A model generated the notes under the pieces. The model was not told the origin of the DNA and searched no databases. It saw nothing but the letters and a program-made list of their open reading frames with translations. Below are positions 1 to 8,013 of a stretch of DNA of 64,000 bases, piece by piece. Every line of letters starts with the position of its first letter. Position 1 is the stretch's first letter. Made by a program: the position numbers and the translations under genes. This DNA comes from Streptomyces sp. WAC05374 (lineage in GTDB: Bacteria > Actinomycetota > Actinomycetes > Streptomycetales > Streptomycetaceae): assembly GCF_004353505.1 (NCBI RefSeq), contig NZ_SMNQ01000020.1:1-64000 (forward strand), given 5' to 3'.

Positions 1-591
1 GCCGTGCCGCCGGAGGCCGGGAACTGGGACACGGGCTATGGGCTCGGCCTGCAACTGGTACGCGGGGAGGGGCGCACCCTGGTGGGGCACTGCGGCTCTC
101 TGCCGGGCTTCGTGGCGGGCCTGTGGGTGAGCGTGGAGGAGGATGTCACCGCCGTGATGCTCGCCAACACCACGTCGGGCCCGCTGCCCGGGACGGTCGC
201 CGCCGACCTCGTACGAATCGTGGCCGACGCCGAGCCCCGTATCCCCGAGCCCTGGCAGCCGCTGCCCGACATCGACCCGGCACTGCTGGGGCTGACCGGC
301 CCCTGGTACTGGGGCACGTACTCCTACGGTCTGCGCGTCGTCGCCCAGGGGGGCGTGGAGCTGTGTCCCCTGAAGGGGCAGGGCCGTGCCTCCCACTTCC
401 GGGCCGAGCCGGATGGCACGTGGACCGGTCTGGACGGCTACTACGCGGGGGAGACGCTGCGGGTGGTGCGGCGTGCGGACGGTTCCGTGAGCCACCTGGA
501 CCTGGGGTCGTTCGTGTTCACGCGCGAGCCGTACGAGCCGGGGGACGCGGTGCCGGGCGGTGTCGACCAGGACGGCTGGCGCGGGCTGTGA
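1..591 (+). CDS. serine hydrolase (beta-lactamase/PBP-like), C-terminal part
   Basis: The reading frame is already open at base 1, so the gene starts upstream and only its last 196 codons are visible. A GHCGSLPGF stretch around visible residue 29 matches the third conserved box (HxG type) of class C beta-lactamase/penicillin-binding-protein-like serine hydrolases. The catalytic SxxK and YxN boxes would lie outside the window. The remaining residues are rich in Gly, Trp and Tyr and resemble the beta-stranded C-terminal extension often found in these enzymes. Substrate cannot be predicted; peptidase or esterase roles are both common in the family. The stop is followed 17 bases later by a parS site. 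Confidence 0.75.
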   Translation, partial: AVPPEAGNWDTGYGLGLQLVRGEGRTLVGHCGSLPGFVAGLWVSVEEDVTAVMLANTTSGPLPGTVAADLVRIVADAEPRIPEPWQPLPDIDPALLGLTGPWYWGTYSYGLRVVAQGGVELCPLKGQGRASHFRAEPDGTWTGLDGYYAGETLRVVRRADGSVSHLDLGSFVFTREPYEPGDAVPGGVDQDGWRGL

Positions 592-608
592 CGTGCGCCA
601 GTGGTGAC

Positions 609-622
609 GTTTCACGTGAAAC
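609..622. other. parS site 1 (ParB binding)
   Basis: Perfect 14-bp palindrome GTTTCACGTGAAAC, the Streptomyces parS consensus. It lies between the convergent ends of the serine hydrolase and acetyltransferase genes. ParB loads at such sites around oriC to organise and segregate chromosomes. Confidence 0.95.
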
Positions 623-649
623 GGTGCGCCCGCCGCACCGGCCCATGCC

Positions 650-1102
650 TCACAGCGTCATCTTGAAGCCCACGTGTGAGGCCTCGAACCCAAGCCGCTT
701 GTAGAAGCGGTGGGCGTCGGTGCGGGTGGCGTCGGATGTGAGTTGCACCAACTGGCATCCCCGCCGCCGCGACTCGCTGATCGCCCACTCGATGAGTTGA
801 GTGCCGAGGCCGCCGCCCCGTTCATCGGTGTGTATGCGGACGGCTTCGATGATCGACCGGCTGGCACCACGCCGGGAGAGACCGGGAATGATCGTGAGCT
901 GAAGTGTCCCGACGACCCGCTCGCCGCGTACGGCGACGACCAGGTGCTGGTGCGGGTCGCCCGTCAGTCGCTCGAAGGCGGCGGTGTACGGGGTGAGGTC
1001 GTCGGGCGACTCGCGCTGGGCGCCCAGGGGGTCGTCGGCGAGCATGGCCACGATCGCGGGGATGTCGGCGTGAGCCGCGGGCCTGATGTCAAGATCACTC
1101 AT
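650..1102 (-). CDS. GNAT family N-acetyltransferase
   Basis: This 150-residue protein has the length of a single GNAT domain. The acetyl-CoA pyrophosphate loop is visible as ERGGGLGTQL near residues 94-103 (Q/RxxGxG/A type), followed by an amphipathic helix, and the C-terminus has the typical HRFYKRLGF strand-turn that closes the fold. It should transfer an acetyl group from acetyl-CoA to an amine of an unknown small molecule or protein in the cytoplasm. It is a single gene, convergent with the serine hydrolase. No substrate-specific feature is visible. Confidence 0.88.
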   Translation of the reverse strand: MSDLDIRPAAHADIPAIVAMLADDPLGAQRESPDDLTPYTAAFERLTGDPHQHLVVAVRGERVVGTLQLTIIPGLSRRGASRSIIEAVRIHTDERGGGLGTQLIEWAISESRRRGCQLVQLTSDATRTDAHRFYKRLGFEASHVGFKMTL

Positions 1103-1158
1103 GCGGCGCAGCGTACTCGCGCGCCACGGCCGGGCTGCGCTGAATGTGGGCGGGAAGG

Positions 1159-1620
1159 TCAGCCCACGGGGGCGTGCAGCTCTTCGACGGCCCTGACCAG
1201 GGGGGCCAGCTCAGGGTTCCTCGCCGCCTCGTCGAGCGCCTCGCGCAGGGCCGCGTCATTGGTGGGCCGGGCCTCGGCCAGGAGCGTCAGGCCGGCCTCG
1301 GTGACATCGGTGTAGATACCGCGCCGGTCCGTGTCGCAGAGGTAGCGCGTGAGCAGCCCCCGGTCCTCGAGGCGGGTGACCAGGCGGGTGGTGGCGCTCT
1401 GGCTGAGCACGACGGCGTCGGCGACCTGCTTCATCTGGAGATGACCGCCGGGGCCGCTGTGCTGCCGGCTGAGGACATCGAGCAGGGAGAACTCCCGCAC
1501 GCTCAGGCCATGCTTCGCCTCCAGCTCGCGCTCGATGCGGGCCTCGATCTTCCCGTGGAGCAGCGAGAGCGCGCACCAGCCCTGGGAGAGGGCGGTGAGC
1601 GCCGGGTCTGTGGCTGTCAT
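1159..1620 (-). CDS. MarR family transcriptional regulator
   Basis: This 153-residue protein has a winged-helix core: LSVREFSLLDVLSR, then a recognition region around VVLSQSATTRLVTRLEDRGLL and a wing with CDTDRRG, all typical of MarR. The ATG at 1620 is chosen because GGAGGAGAG sits just upstream; a longer frame to 1710 would run across the divergent promoter region. It is divergent from the MFS exporter, the classic MarR arrangement in which the dimer represses both genes until a phenolic, drug-like or oxidising ligand is bound. The candidate operator is the inverted repeat at 1701-1740. Confidence 0.9.
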   Translation of the reverse strand: MTATDPALTALSQGWCALSLLHGKIEARIERELEAKHGLSVREFSLLDVLSRQHSGPGGHLQMKQVADAVVLSQSATTRLVTRLEDRGLLTRYLCDTDRRGIYTDVTEAGLTLLAEARPTNDAALREALDEAARNPELAPLVRAVEELHAPVG

Positions 1621-1700
1621 GGGGGTCTCTCCTCCGTCCCGGAGCGGCTTGTCCACCAGGATAGACGACCGCTGCAATAGCCCGCGCTTGCCATTAACCC

Positions 1701-1740
1701 GCGTCTGCAATTATTGTCGACGCTCGTAAGGCGCAGACGC
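1701..1740. promoter_or_regulatory. inverted repeat between marR-like and MFS genes
   Basis: GCGTCTGC (1701-1708) and GCAGACGC (1733-1740) form a perfect 8-bp inverted repeat with a 24-bp spacer in the divergent promoter region. It is a candidate operator or promoter-overlapping site for the adjacent MarR protein. The assignment is inferred from position only. Confidence 0.4.
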
Positions 1741-1762
1741 AATCTTCTGGAAGGTGTACTCC

Positions 1763-2977
1763 ATGCCCCTCGCGCTTCTGGCCCTCGCCATCGGGGCCTT
1801 CGGTATCGGGACCACCGAGTTCGTGATCATGGGGCTGCTTCCACAGGTCGCGGCTGACTACCAGGTGTCCATCCCGGCCGCGGGCTACCTCGTCACCGGC
1901 TACGCGCTCGGCGTGGTCCTGGGAGCCCCTCTGATGACCGCCCTCGGCACCCGGGTCTCCCGGAAGCGGATGCTGATGCTGCTGATGGGCCTGTTCATCG
2001 CGGGCAACCTGCTGTCCGCCGTCGCTCCGGTCTTCGGACTGATGCTGGCCGGACGCGTCGTCGCGTCCCTCGCCCACGGGGCGTTCTTCGGCATCGGATC
2101 GGTCGTCGCCGCCGACCTCGTCGTCCCGGAGAAGAAGGCCGGCGCCATCGCGATGATGTTCACCGGCCTGACCGTGGCCAATGTGGTCGGCGTACCCGCC
2201 GGCACCTTCATCGGTCAGACGGCCGGATGGCGCCTGACGTTCTTCGTCGTCGCCGCCCTCGGTGTCCTCGGTCTCCTCGGGGTCGCGAAGCTGGTCCCGG
2301 AGCAGCCCAAGCCCGAAGGAGTACGGCTGCGGCACGAGCTCGCCGCCTTCCGCAACGTCCAGGTGCTGCTGGCCATGGCGATGACCGTGCTCGGCTTCGG
2401 CGGCGTCTTCGCCGCGATCACCTACATCACCCCGATGATGACCGAGGCAGCCGGCTTCGCCGAGTCCTCCGTCACCTGGCTGCTCGTCCTCTTCGGCCTG
2501 GGCATGGTCGGCGGCAACCTCATCGGGGGCAAGCTCGCCGACCGAAAGCTGATGCCGCTGCTCTACGTCTCGCTGGGCGCCCTCGCCGTGGTGCTCGCCC
2601 TGTTCACCGTCACGGCACACCACCAGGTCGCGGCCGCCATCACCATCACCCTGATCGGCGCATTGGGCTTCGCCACCGTGCCGCCGCTCCAGAAGCGGGT
2701 CCTGGACCAGGCCGCCGGCGCTCCCACCCTGGCCTCCGCCGTGAACATCGGCGCCTTCAACCTCGGTAACGCGCTGTCCGCCTGGCTCGGCGGCATCGTG
2801 ATCGCGTCTGGCCTCGGGATCACCGCCCCCAACTGGGTCGGTGCCGTGCTCGCCGCTTCCGCCCTGGCGCTGGCCGTCCTTTCCAGCGCACTGGAGCGCC
2901 GGGACACCCGGCACGGCAGCCGGATCGTCGCCGGTGCCACCCCTGAGCCGGCCACCGTCGGCGCGGCCCACCACTGA
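1763..2977 (+). CDS. MFS transporter, DHA1 (AraJ/YdhP-like) family
   Basis: This 404-residue integral membrane protein should have about 12 transmembrane helices. The first helix contains IGAFGIGTTEFVIMG, a signature of the AraJ/YdhP/Cmx branch of drug:H+ antiporters, and the loop after helix 2 carries the GTRVSRKRML basic motif (motif A). It probably exports a small hydrophobic compound. The ATG at 1763 has GGAAGG eight bases upstream; the in-frame GTG at 1754 overlaps that ribosome site and is less likely. The divergent MarR gene is the likely regulator, and a small DUF336-type gene follows 61 bases downstream, so the two are probably co-transcribed. Confidence 0.88.
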   Translation: MPLALLALAIGAFGIGTTEFVIMGLLPQVAADYQVSIPAAGYLVTGYALGVVLGAPLMTALGTRVSRKRMLMLLMGLFIAGNLLSAVAPVFGLMLAGRVVASLAHGAFFGIGSVVAADLVVPEKKAGAIAMMFTGLTVANVVGVPAGTFIGQTAGWRLTFFVVAALGVLGLLGVAKLVPEQPKPEGVRLRHELAAFRNVQVLLAMAMTVLGFGGVFAAITYITPMMTEAAGFAESSVTWLLVLFGLGMVGGNLIGGKLADRKLMPLLYVSLGALAVVLALFTVTAHHQVAAAITITLIGALGFATVPPLQKRVLDQAAGAPTLASAVNIGAFNLGNALSAWLGGIVIASGLGITAPNWVGAVLAASALALAVLSSALERRDTRHGSRIVAGATPEPATVGAAHH

Positions 2978-3038
2978 ACACACCCACGGGAACTCCCGTC
3001 CCCCTCCCCCCGCACCCCCTCAGCAAGGAGCCATCCAC

Positions 3039-3461
3039 ATGAGCACCACCACCACCGTCGCCCCTCTGACCACCCAGGACGCCGAGGCCCTCGTGAACAC
3101 CGCCCGCCGCGCCGCCGAGGCGGCCGGGGCCACCGTCGCCGTCACCGTCCTGGACGCGGGCGGCCATCTGCTCACCTTCCGCCGTGACGACCGCGCGGTG
3201 CTGATCGCCGGGGAGACCAGCACCCGCAAGGCGTTCACCGCCCTCCAGCTCAATGCCCCGACGGCCGACCTGGTCGACGCCGTCCAGCCCGGCGGCCCCT
3301 TCCACACGCTTCCCACCGCCCTCGACCGGCCGCTCCTCTTCATCGCCGGTGGCGTCCCGGTCCACCGCGACGGCCGTCTCATCGGCGCCATCGGCGTGGG
3401 GGGCGGCGCCCCGGAGCAGGACCACGAGTTCGCCACCGCAGCGGTGCAGGCCCTGACGTAA
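3039..3461 (+). CDS. HbpS/GlcG-like (DUF336) protein
   Basis: This 140-residue protein matches the GlcG/HbpS fold: an N-terminal helix (LTTQDAEALVNTARRAAEAA), a strand VAVTVLDAGGHLL, then RKAFTALQL and the glycine-rich GGVPVHRDGRLIGAIGVGGG. Members include HbpS, a heme/iron-sensing extracellular protein of Streptomyces, and cofactor-binding accessory proteins. Unlike secreted HbpS there is no signal peptide here, so it is expected to be cytoplasmic. It has AAGGAG eight bases before the ATG and probably shares the MFS transcript. A hairpin terminator follows. Ligand and function are unknown. Confidence 0.8.
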   Translation: MSTTTTVAPLTTQDAEALVNTARRAAEAAGATVAVTVLDAGGHLLTFRRDDRAVLIAGETSTRKAFTALQLNAPTADLVDAVQPGGPFHTLPTALDRPLLFIAGGVPVHRDGRLIGAIGVGGGAPEQDHEFATAAVQALT

Positions 3462-3489
3462 GGACGACGGGCTCGCTCCCTTCACCCTC

Positions 3490-3526
3490 GTCCCCCTGGC
3501 CCGGAAGCGTTCCTGGCCGGGGGGAC
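3490..3526 (+). terminator. hairpin terminator after HbpS-like gene
   Basis: GTCCCCCTGGCC (3490-3501) pairs with GGCCGGGGGGAC (3515-3526) as a 12-bp stem with one G-U pair and a 13-base loop. There is no T-tract, which is usual for Streptomyces terminators. Confidence 0.65.
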
Positions 3527-3580
3527 TGGCGTATCTCGCGCATGCGGGGCGCCGCGTCCCGCGAGCGGGACGTTCGCGTT

Positions 3581-3594
3581 GTTTCACGTGAAAC
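3581..3594. other. parS site 2 (ParB binding)
   Basis: Perfect GTTTCACGTGAAAC in the intergenic region upstream of the HAD phosphatase gene, 72 bases before its ATG. An upstream TTG at 3579 would extend the phosphatase frame over the site, but that start has no ribosome site and is not favoured. Confidence 0.95.
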
Positions 3595-3665
3595 ACAGCC
3601 CGACCGGGACGCTCGCTGGCGGTGTCCGGCGACGGAGAAAAGCGCACGTACTAACCTCGGCGTAC

Positions 3666-4307
3666 ATGGCGAGCCCACCCAGACTCCACCTGTTCGATCT
3701 CGACGGCACACTGATCCGCGGGTCGGCGGCGGCCGTGGAGATATCCCGCCAGCTCGGGCTGAGTGCCGAGATCGCCGAGCTGGAGCGCGCGTTCCTGACC
3801 AAGGCACTGACTCCGGACGAGTTCGCGGTCCGAGCCAGGGAACTGTGGTCCGAGCTGACCCTGGAGCATGTCGTGGCGGCGTTCGACGGCGCGCCATGGC
3901 TGGAAGGCATCCGTGACGTATGGGCGGACATCCGGGCACGCGGCGGTTACTGCGCGGTCATCTCTCTCTCACCCGATTTCTTCGTCGAGCGGCTGCTCGA
4001 CTGGGGGGCTCACGCCGCCCACGGTTCACGTTGGCCTGCCGTCCCATTCACCCAGCCGGTCAATCGGGAGGGCATTCTCAATGCGTCGGCGAAAGTGAAG
4101 ATCGCGAACCGACTCTGTGCAGAGTTGGGGGTGGATCTGGACGAGTGTGTTGCATACGGTGATTCCATGTCCGACGCGGAGATCTTCGCGACGGTCCCGG
4201 TAGCGGTAGCGATCAACGCGGACCACCATCTGTCCGGTCTTGCCACACACGCTTATACGGGAGGCGATCTCCGCGAGGCCTACGAACTGGTACGAGCCGA
4301 CCGTTAG
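3666..4307 (+). CDS. HAD-IB family phosphatase (SerB-like)
   Basis: This 213-residue HAD hydrolase carries motif I FDLDGTL near residue 10 (nucleophile Asp), a motif II-like ISLSPDFF in the middle, a Lys in the SAKVKI segment and motif IV GDSMSD near residue 170. The arrangement and small alpha-helical cap fit the phosphoserine-phosphatase-like HAD-IB subfamily. The substrate is a phosphomonoester of unknown identity. The ATG at 3666 is the first credible start; the sequence TACTAAC 12-17 bases upstream suggests a leaderless transcript. It is a single gene, preceded by a parS site. Confidence 0.85.
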   Translation: MASPPRLHLFDLDGTLIRGSAAAVEISRQLGLSAEIAELERAFLTKALTPDEFAVRARELWSELTLEHVVAAFDGAPWLEGIRDVWADIRARGGYCAVISLSPDFFVERLLDWGAHAAHGSRWPAVPFTQPVNREGILNASAKVKIANRLCAELGVDLDECVAYGDSMSDAEIFATVPVAVAINADHHLSGLATHAYTGGDLREAYELVRADR

Positions 4308-4584
4308 TTGCAGGACACGGCGGTAACGCAGCCTAACGAAAACTGGGGTCGAAATCCGGGCTTTCCGCTCTCGCTCCGACGAGCCGGCAATCCCTGCCAT
4401 GCTGCGACCACGGCAACTGCGGTCAATGTCACAGCCGGTCGCGCTCGTCCCGTTTCGTGGTGCGGTTGAGGGTTACTGTGGGCAGCGGGCAGCGAATACG
4501 AGCCGAAAAGCGGCGAATTGAGGCACCTTCCGGGCTGGCGGAAGTGCACAGACCGACCGAAAGAAGTTCGAGGCGAGGCACTCT

Positions 4585-6357
4585 ATGGACGCTCCGACCA
4601 CCACGTCGGCCGACAACGGCACTTCCGGCGGCAGCGGCGGGGGCAGCGGATGGTTCACCCCGCGCAAGCCGGTCACCGACCGGTCCACCGAGCCCGGAGC
4701 TGCCCACTCCGACGGGCGGCAGGGGCCTGCGGCGGGCACTGACGAGGCCCGGGACGGAAGCCAGGAACCGACAGCCGGTCCGCGTCGTCCGCTCACGTCC
4801 ATACGCATGGTCGGCAACGGCGCGACGCGCACCGCCCCGCCCCAGGCGATGCCCGAGCATCCCGCGGACCGCGCCCGGACCCCCGGGACGCACGGCACCC
4901 CGTACGACCGCCCGTACAACGCCCCCGGCCGCCAGGAGGACGGCGCCGACCGCCCCTCCGACGTCCCGGACCAACCCGCCCACCCGCACCCCGGCGAAGG
5001 CCGGACCGGCCTCCCGCACGGCCCCGCCGCCCCCGCCGAGCACCGCCCCGCCCACGGCCCCGCCGCCCCCGCCGAAGGCCACCCGCACAGCGCCGGTCGC
5101 CAGGGCGGGCCCGCCGACCGGGCGGACAGCGCCCCGGACCAGCCCGCCCCCGCCTCCAGCCCCGCCCTCGGTCCCACTTCCGCCGCTGCCACCAATCCCG
5201 CGCCCGCCCCCGCCGAGGCGGAGGCCCCGGCCTCGGCAGCGGAGCCGGGGTCGCCCGACGCGGTACGGGTCCGGCGGACACTCGCCGAGATCGGGCCCGT
5301 GGCCGACAAGGTCACCTCGTACTTCTACGCCCTGCTCTTCACCCGCAGCCCCGAACTGCGCGCCCTCTTCCCGGCCGCCATGGAGACCCAGCGCGACCGG
5401 CTCCTGAAGGCGCTGCTGACCGCCGCCGAGCACATGGACAACGCTGGCGTGCTCACCGAGTACCTCCAGCACCTGGGCCGCGGACACCGCAAGTACGGCA
5501 CCGAGGCGTCGCACTACCCGGCCGTCGGCGAGGCGCTCATCGGGGCGCTCAGCCGGTACGCGACGACGACCTGGGACCAGGAGACCGAGGCCGCCTGGGT
5601 CCGGACGTACACGACGATCTCCCAGATCATGATCGACGCGGCCGCCGAGAACGAACGGCACGCGCCCGCCTGGTGGCACGCCGAGGTCGTCTCGCACGAC
5701 CTGAGAACGCCCGACATCGCGGTCATCACGGTCCGCCCCGACCAGCCGTACCCCTTCCTCGCGGGGCAGTACACGAGCCTGGAGACGCCGTGGTGGCCGC
5801 GGATATGGCGGCACTACTCCTTCGCCTCCACGCCCCGCTCCGACGGCCTGCTGTCCTTCCACGTGAAGGCGGTCCCGGCCGGCTGGGTGTCCAACGCCCT
5901 CGTCCACCACGCGCGCCCCGGCGACGTACTGCGGCTGGGCCCGCCGGCCGGTTCGATGACCGTCGACCACACCACCGACAACGGCATGCTCTGCCTGGGC
6001 GGCGGCACCGGTATCGCGCCCATCAAGGCGCTGGTGGAGGACGTCGCCGAGCACGGCGAGCGGCGCCCGGTCGAGGTCTTCTACGGCGCCCGCACGGATC
6101 ACGACCTGTACGACATCGACACCATGCTGCGCCTCCAGCAGTCCCACCCGTGGCTCGAGGTGCGGGCGATCATCGACGGCAGGACGCAACTGCCCGACGT
6201 GGTGCGCGAGTACGGGCCGTGGAACGAGTACGACGCCTACCTCTCGGGCCCGGTCGGCATGATCCGCAGCAGTGTCGACGCGCTCAGGGGCGTCGGCGTG
6301 CCCTACGAGCGCATCCGCCACGACTCGCTCGAGGAACTCGTGGCGGCGGCCGACTAG
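4585..6357 (+). CDS. flavohemoglobin with long disordered N-terminus
   Basis: This 590-residue protein has two parts. Residues 1-222 are low-complexity, rich in Pro, Gly, Ala, Asp and His, and look disordered. Residues 223-590 form a globin-FAD-NAD module: proximal heme His301 in GRGHRKYG, Tyr311 in HYPAVGE, the FAD-binding RHYSF box (409-413) and the nucleotide loop GGGTGIAP (472-479). Typical flavohemoglobins are about 400 residues and lack the extension. The enzyme probably dioxygenates nitric oxide to nitrate or otherwise detoxifies NO/O2 using NAD(P)H. The ATG at 4585 is preceded by GAGGCGAGG. The NO regulator NsrR is the usual controller in Streptomyces, but I could not identify its operator in the 277 bases upstream. 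Confidence 0.9.
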   Translation: MDAPTTTSADNGTSGGSGGGSGWFTPRKPVTDRSTEPGAAHSDGRQGPAAGTDEARDGSQEPTAGPRRPLTSIRMVGNGATRTAPPQAMPEHPADRARTPGTHGTPYDRPYNAPGRQEDGADRPSDVPDQPAHPHPGEGRTGLPHGPAAPAEHRPAHGPAAPAEGHPHSAGRQGGPADRADSAPDQPAPASSPALGPTSAAATNPAPAPAEAEAPASAAEPGSPDAVRVRRTLAEIGPVADKVTSYFYALLFTRSPELRALFPAAMETQRDRLLKALLTAAEHMDNAGVLTEYLQHLGRGHRKYGTEASHYPAVGEALIGALSRYATTTWDQETEAAWVRTYTTISQIMIDAAAENERHAPAWWHAEVVSHDLRTPDIAVITVRPDQPYPFLAGQYTSLETPWWPRIWRHYSFASTPRSDGLLSFHVKAVPAGWVSNALVHHARPGDVLRLGPPAGSMTVDHTTDNGMLCLGGGTGIAPIKALVEDVAEHGERRPVEVFYGARTDHDLYDIDTMLRLQQSHPWLEVRAIIDGRTQLPDVVREYGPWNEYDAYLSGPVGMIRSSVDALRGVGVPYERIRHDSLEELVAAAD

Positions 6358-6373
6358 CACCCGGCCGGACCGG

Positions 6374-6853
6374 TCAGCCCAGGTCGGGGGCGTGCATCGC
6401 CCGTACGCCCTCGATGTTGCCGTCCAGGTAGTGCCGCAGCGACAGCGGCACCAGGTTGACGGCGGCGATGCCCACCCGGCTGAAGGGCACGCGCACGATC
6501 TCGTACTCGCCGAGCGGCTCGTCCATCTCCGGCCCGTGCCGCTGTGAGGGGTCCATGGACTCCAGCCGGCAGACGAAGAAGTGCTGCACCTTCACGCCCG
6601 AGACGCCGGCGTCCACGATGTGCTCGACGGTGTCGACGAAACAGGGCACCACATCGGTGATCTTGGCGCCCAGTTCCTCGTGGACCTCCCGGTGCAGCGC
6701 GTCGACGACCGTCGTGTCGTCCGGCTCGACACCGCCGCCCGGGGTGACCCAGTAGGGGTCCAGGCCAGGCTTCGTACGCTTGATCAGGACGAGGTCGTCG
6801 CCGTCGAGCAGGATGGCGCGTGCGGTGCGCTTGACCACGGGACGTTCGGTCAT
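6374..6853 (-). CDS. Nudix hydrolase
   Basis: This 159-residue protein has a Nudix box beginning at GGGVEPDD near residue 39 and ending in REVHEELGA (55-63). The core RExxEE metal-binding residues are intact, while the first box Glu is an Asp (Asp46). The family hydrolyses nucleoside diphosphates linked to another moiety with Mg2+ or Mn2+; no subfamily signature identifies the substrate. The start at 6853 has a weak ribosome site (GGTGAAG). It is convergent with the flavohemoglobin, with only 16 bases between stops and no obvious terminator. Confidence 0.85.
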   Translation of the reverse strand: MTERPVVKRTARAILLDGDDLVLIKRTKPGLDPYWVTPGGGVEPDDTTVVDALHREVHEELGAKITDVVPCFVDTVEHIVDAGVSGVKVQHFFVCRLESMDPSQRHGPEMDEPLGEYEIVRVPFSRVGIAAVNLVPLSLRHYLDGNIEGVRAMHAPDLG

Positions 6854-6915
6854 GGCTTCACCATGGCCCGGAGGACTTCGTCTGAAACACCCCCGGGACC
6901 GGCATCGACCTGCCG

Positions 6916-7812
6916 TCACCAGTCCGTCGCAGCGCGCAGCAGCGACTCGTGCGCCCGCGCGATGTGCGGCAGGGCGAGTGTGCCCGTGCGCACCACCACG
7001 AAGTAGGTGCGCAGCGGGGGCACCGGCGGGTCCAGGAGGGCCACCAGCCGGCCGCTGGCGAGGTCGTCCTCGCACAGGTAGCGGGGCAGTACGGCGAGGC
7101 CGGCGCCCGAGGCGGCCGACTCCTGGACGGCGCGCAGGTCGGGCGCGATGACGGTGGCCGCGGCGGCCGGTTTCGACTCGAAGACCTCCGCCCAGTAGCG
7201 CGCCACGAACGGCAGCGACTCATGGACCTCGACCACCGGCAACTGCTCCAGGACGACGGCGCCCCGGCGTAACAGGACGCCGGGCGCCAGGCGGGCGGCC
7301 CAGCGTGGGGAGGCGACCAGGACGTGCTCCTCGTCGCAGAGCGGGGTCGCGGTCAGCAGGCCGCCGCGCGGGCGGGCGGTGGCGATGGCCAGGTCGTGGT
7401 GGCCGGCGGCCAGCCCGTCGAGGACCTCCTCGGCGGCCGAGACCAGGGAGGTGCGCACCGCGAGCCCCTGCGAGACCAGGGTGGTGAGGGCGGGCAGGGC
7501 GCGCACGGAGGTGAACTCGGGCGGCCCGGCGAGGTGGAGGGTGCGGACCCCGGACTCGTCGTCGAGCCCCGCCTCGGCGATCTCGACGAGCGCGTCCAGG
7601 TGCGGCGCCGCCCGGTGGGCGAGCTCGTCGCCGATGGTGGTGGGCGTGACGCCGCGGGCCTGGCGCAGGAACAGCGGGCGGCCCAGTTGACGTTCCAGCG
7701 TGCGGATCTGGCTGGTCACGGCCGGCTGGGAGAGGCCCAGCAGAGCGGCGGCGCGGGTGAAGGAACCGGCCCGGTGCACCGTGACGAACGTACGCAGCAA
7801 CGCCAGATCCAT
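6916..7812 (-). CDS. LysR family transcriptional regulator
   Basis: This 298-residue protein has an N-terminal winged helix (MDLALLRTFVTVHRAGSF, then AAALLGLSQPAVTSQIRTLE) characteristic of LysR, followed by a two-lobed periplasmic-binding-like effector domain. The ATG at 7812 has GGGAGG immediately upstream, so the 6-codon longer version is unlikely. The gene next to it on the same strand is a cystathionine gamma-lyase closed by a strong terminator, so the regulator has its own promoter (7906-7934). Target genes and effector are unknown. Confidence 0.9.
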   Translation of the reverse strand: MDLALLRTFVTVHRAGSFTRAAALLGLSQPAVTSQIRTLERQLGRPLFLRQARGVTPTTIGDELAHRAAPHLDALVEIAEAGLDDESGVRTLHLAGPPEFTSVRALPALTTLVSQGLAVRTSLVSAAEEVLDGLAAGHHDLAIATARPRGGLLTATPLCDEEHVLVASPRWAARLAPGVLLRRGAVVLEQLPVVEVHESLPFVARYWAEVFESKPAAAATVIAPDLRAVQESAASGAGLAVLPRYLCEDDLASGRLVALLDPPVPPLRTYFVVVRTGTLALPHIARAHESLLRAATDW

Positions 7813-7905
7813 GCGCCTCCCCCCTCCCACCGTCGGCCACGTACGGCTGACGTCGCCTCAGATCCGACCGTCCAACTATAAATAAGTCGATAGGTCGCTG
7901 TCGCT

Positions 7906-7934
7906 AGCGTGATTGGACACTGACACAGAGTCAA
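7906..7934 (-). promoter_or_regulatory. putative promoter of lysR-like gene
   Basis: On the minus strand TTGACT (7934-7929) and CACGCT (7911-7906) are separated by 17 bases, a plausible housekeeping-sigma -35/-10 pair upstream of the LysR gene. The leader of about 90 bases is relatively A/T-rich around TATAAATAAG, where a LysR operator may lie. Confidence 0.5.
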
Positions 7935-7961
7935 CTAGCCTTGTTCACGCGGTCACCGCAG

Positions 7962-8008
7962 AAAAAAGCGGACGGTCCGAGCCATGAGGGGGGAGGCTCG
8001 GACCGTCC
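7962..8008 (-). terminator. intrinsic terminator of cystathionine lyase operon
   Basis: GGACGGTCCGAGCC (7970-7983) pairs perfectly with GGCTCGGACCGTCC (7995-8008): a 14-bp stem with an 11-base loop. Read on the minus strand it is followed by TTTTTT, giving one of the few textbook Rho-independent terminators in this window. Confidence 0.92.
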
Positions 8009-8013
8009 GTGCG

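Noticed and set aside
5858-5867. parS-like word CCACGTGAAG inside the flavohemoglobin gene
   Set aside because: Only the central CACGTG and part of one arm match; it encodes conserved FHVK of the FAD domain.
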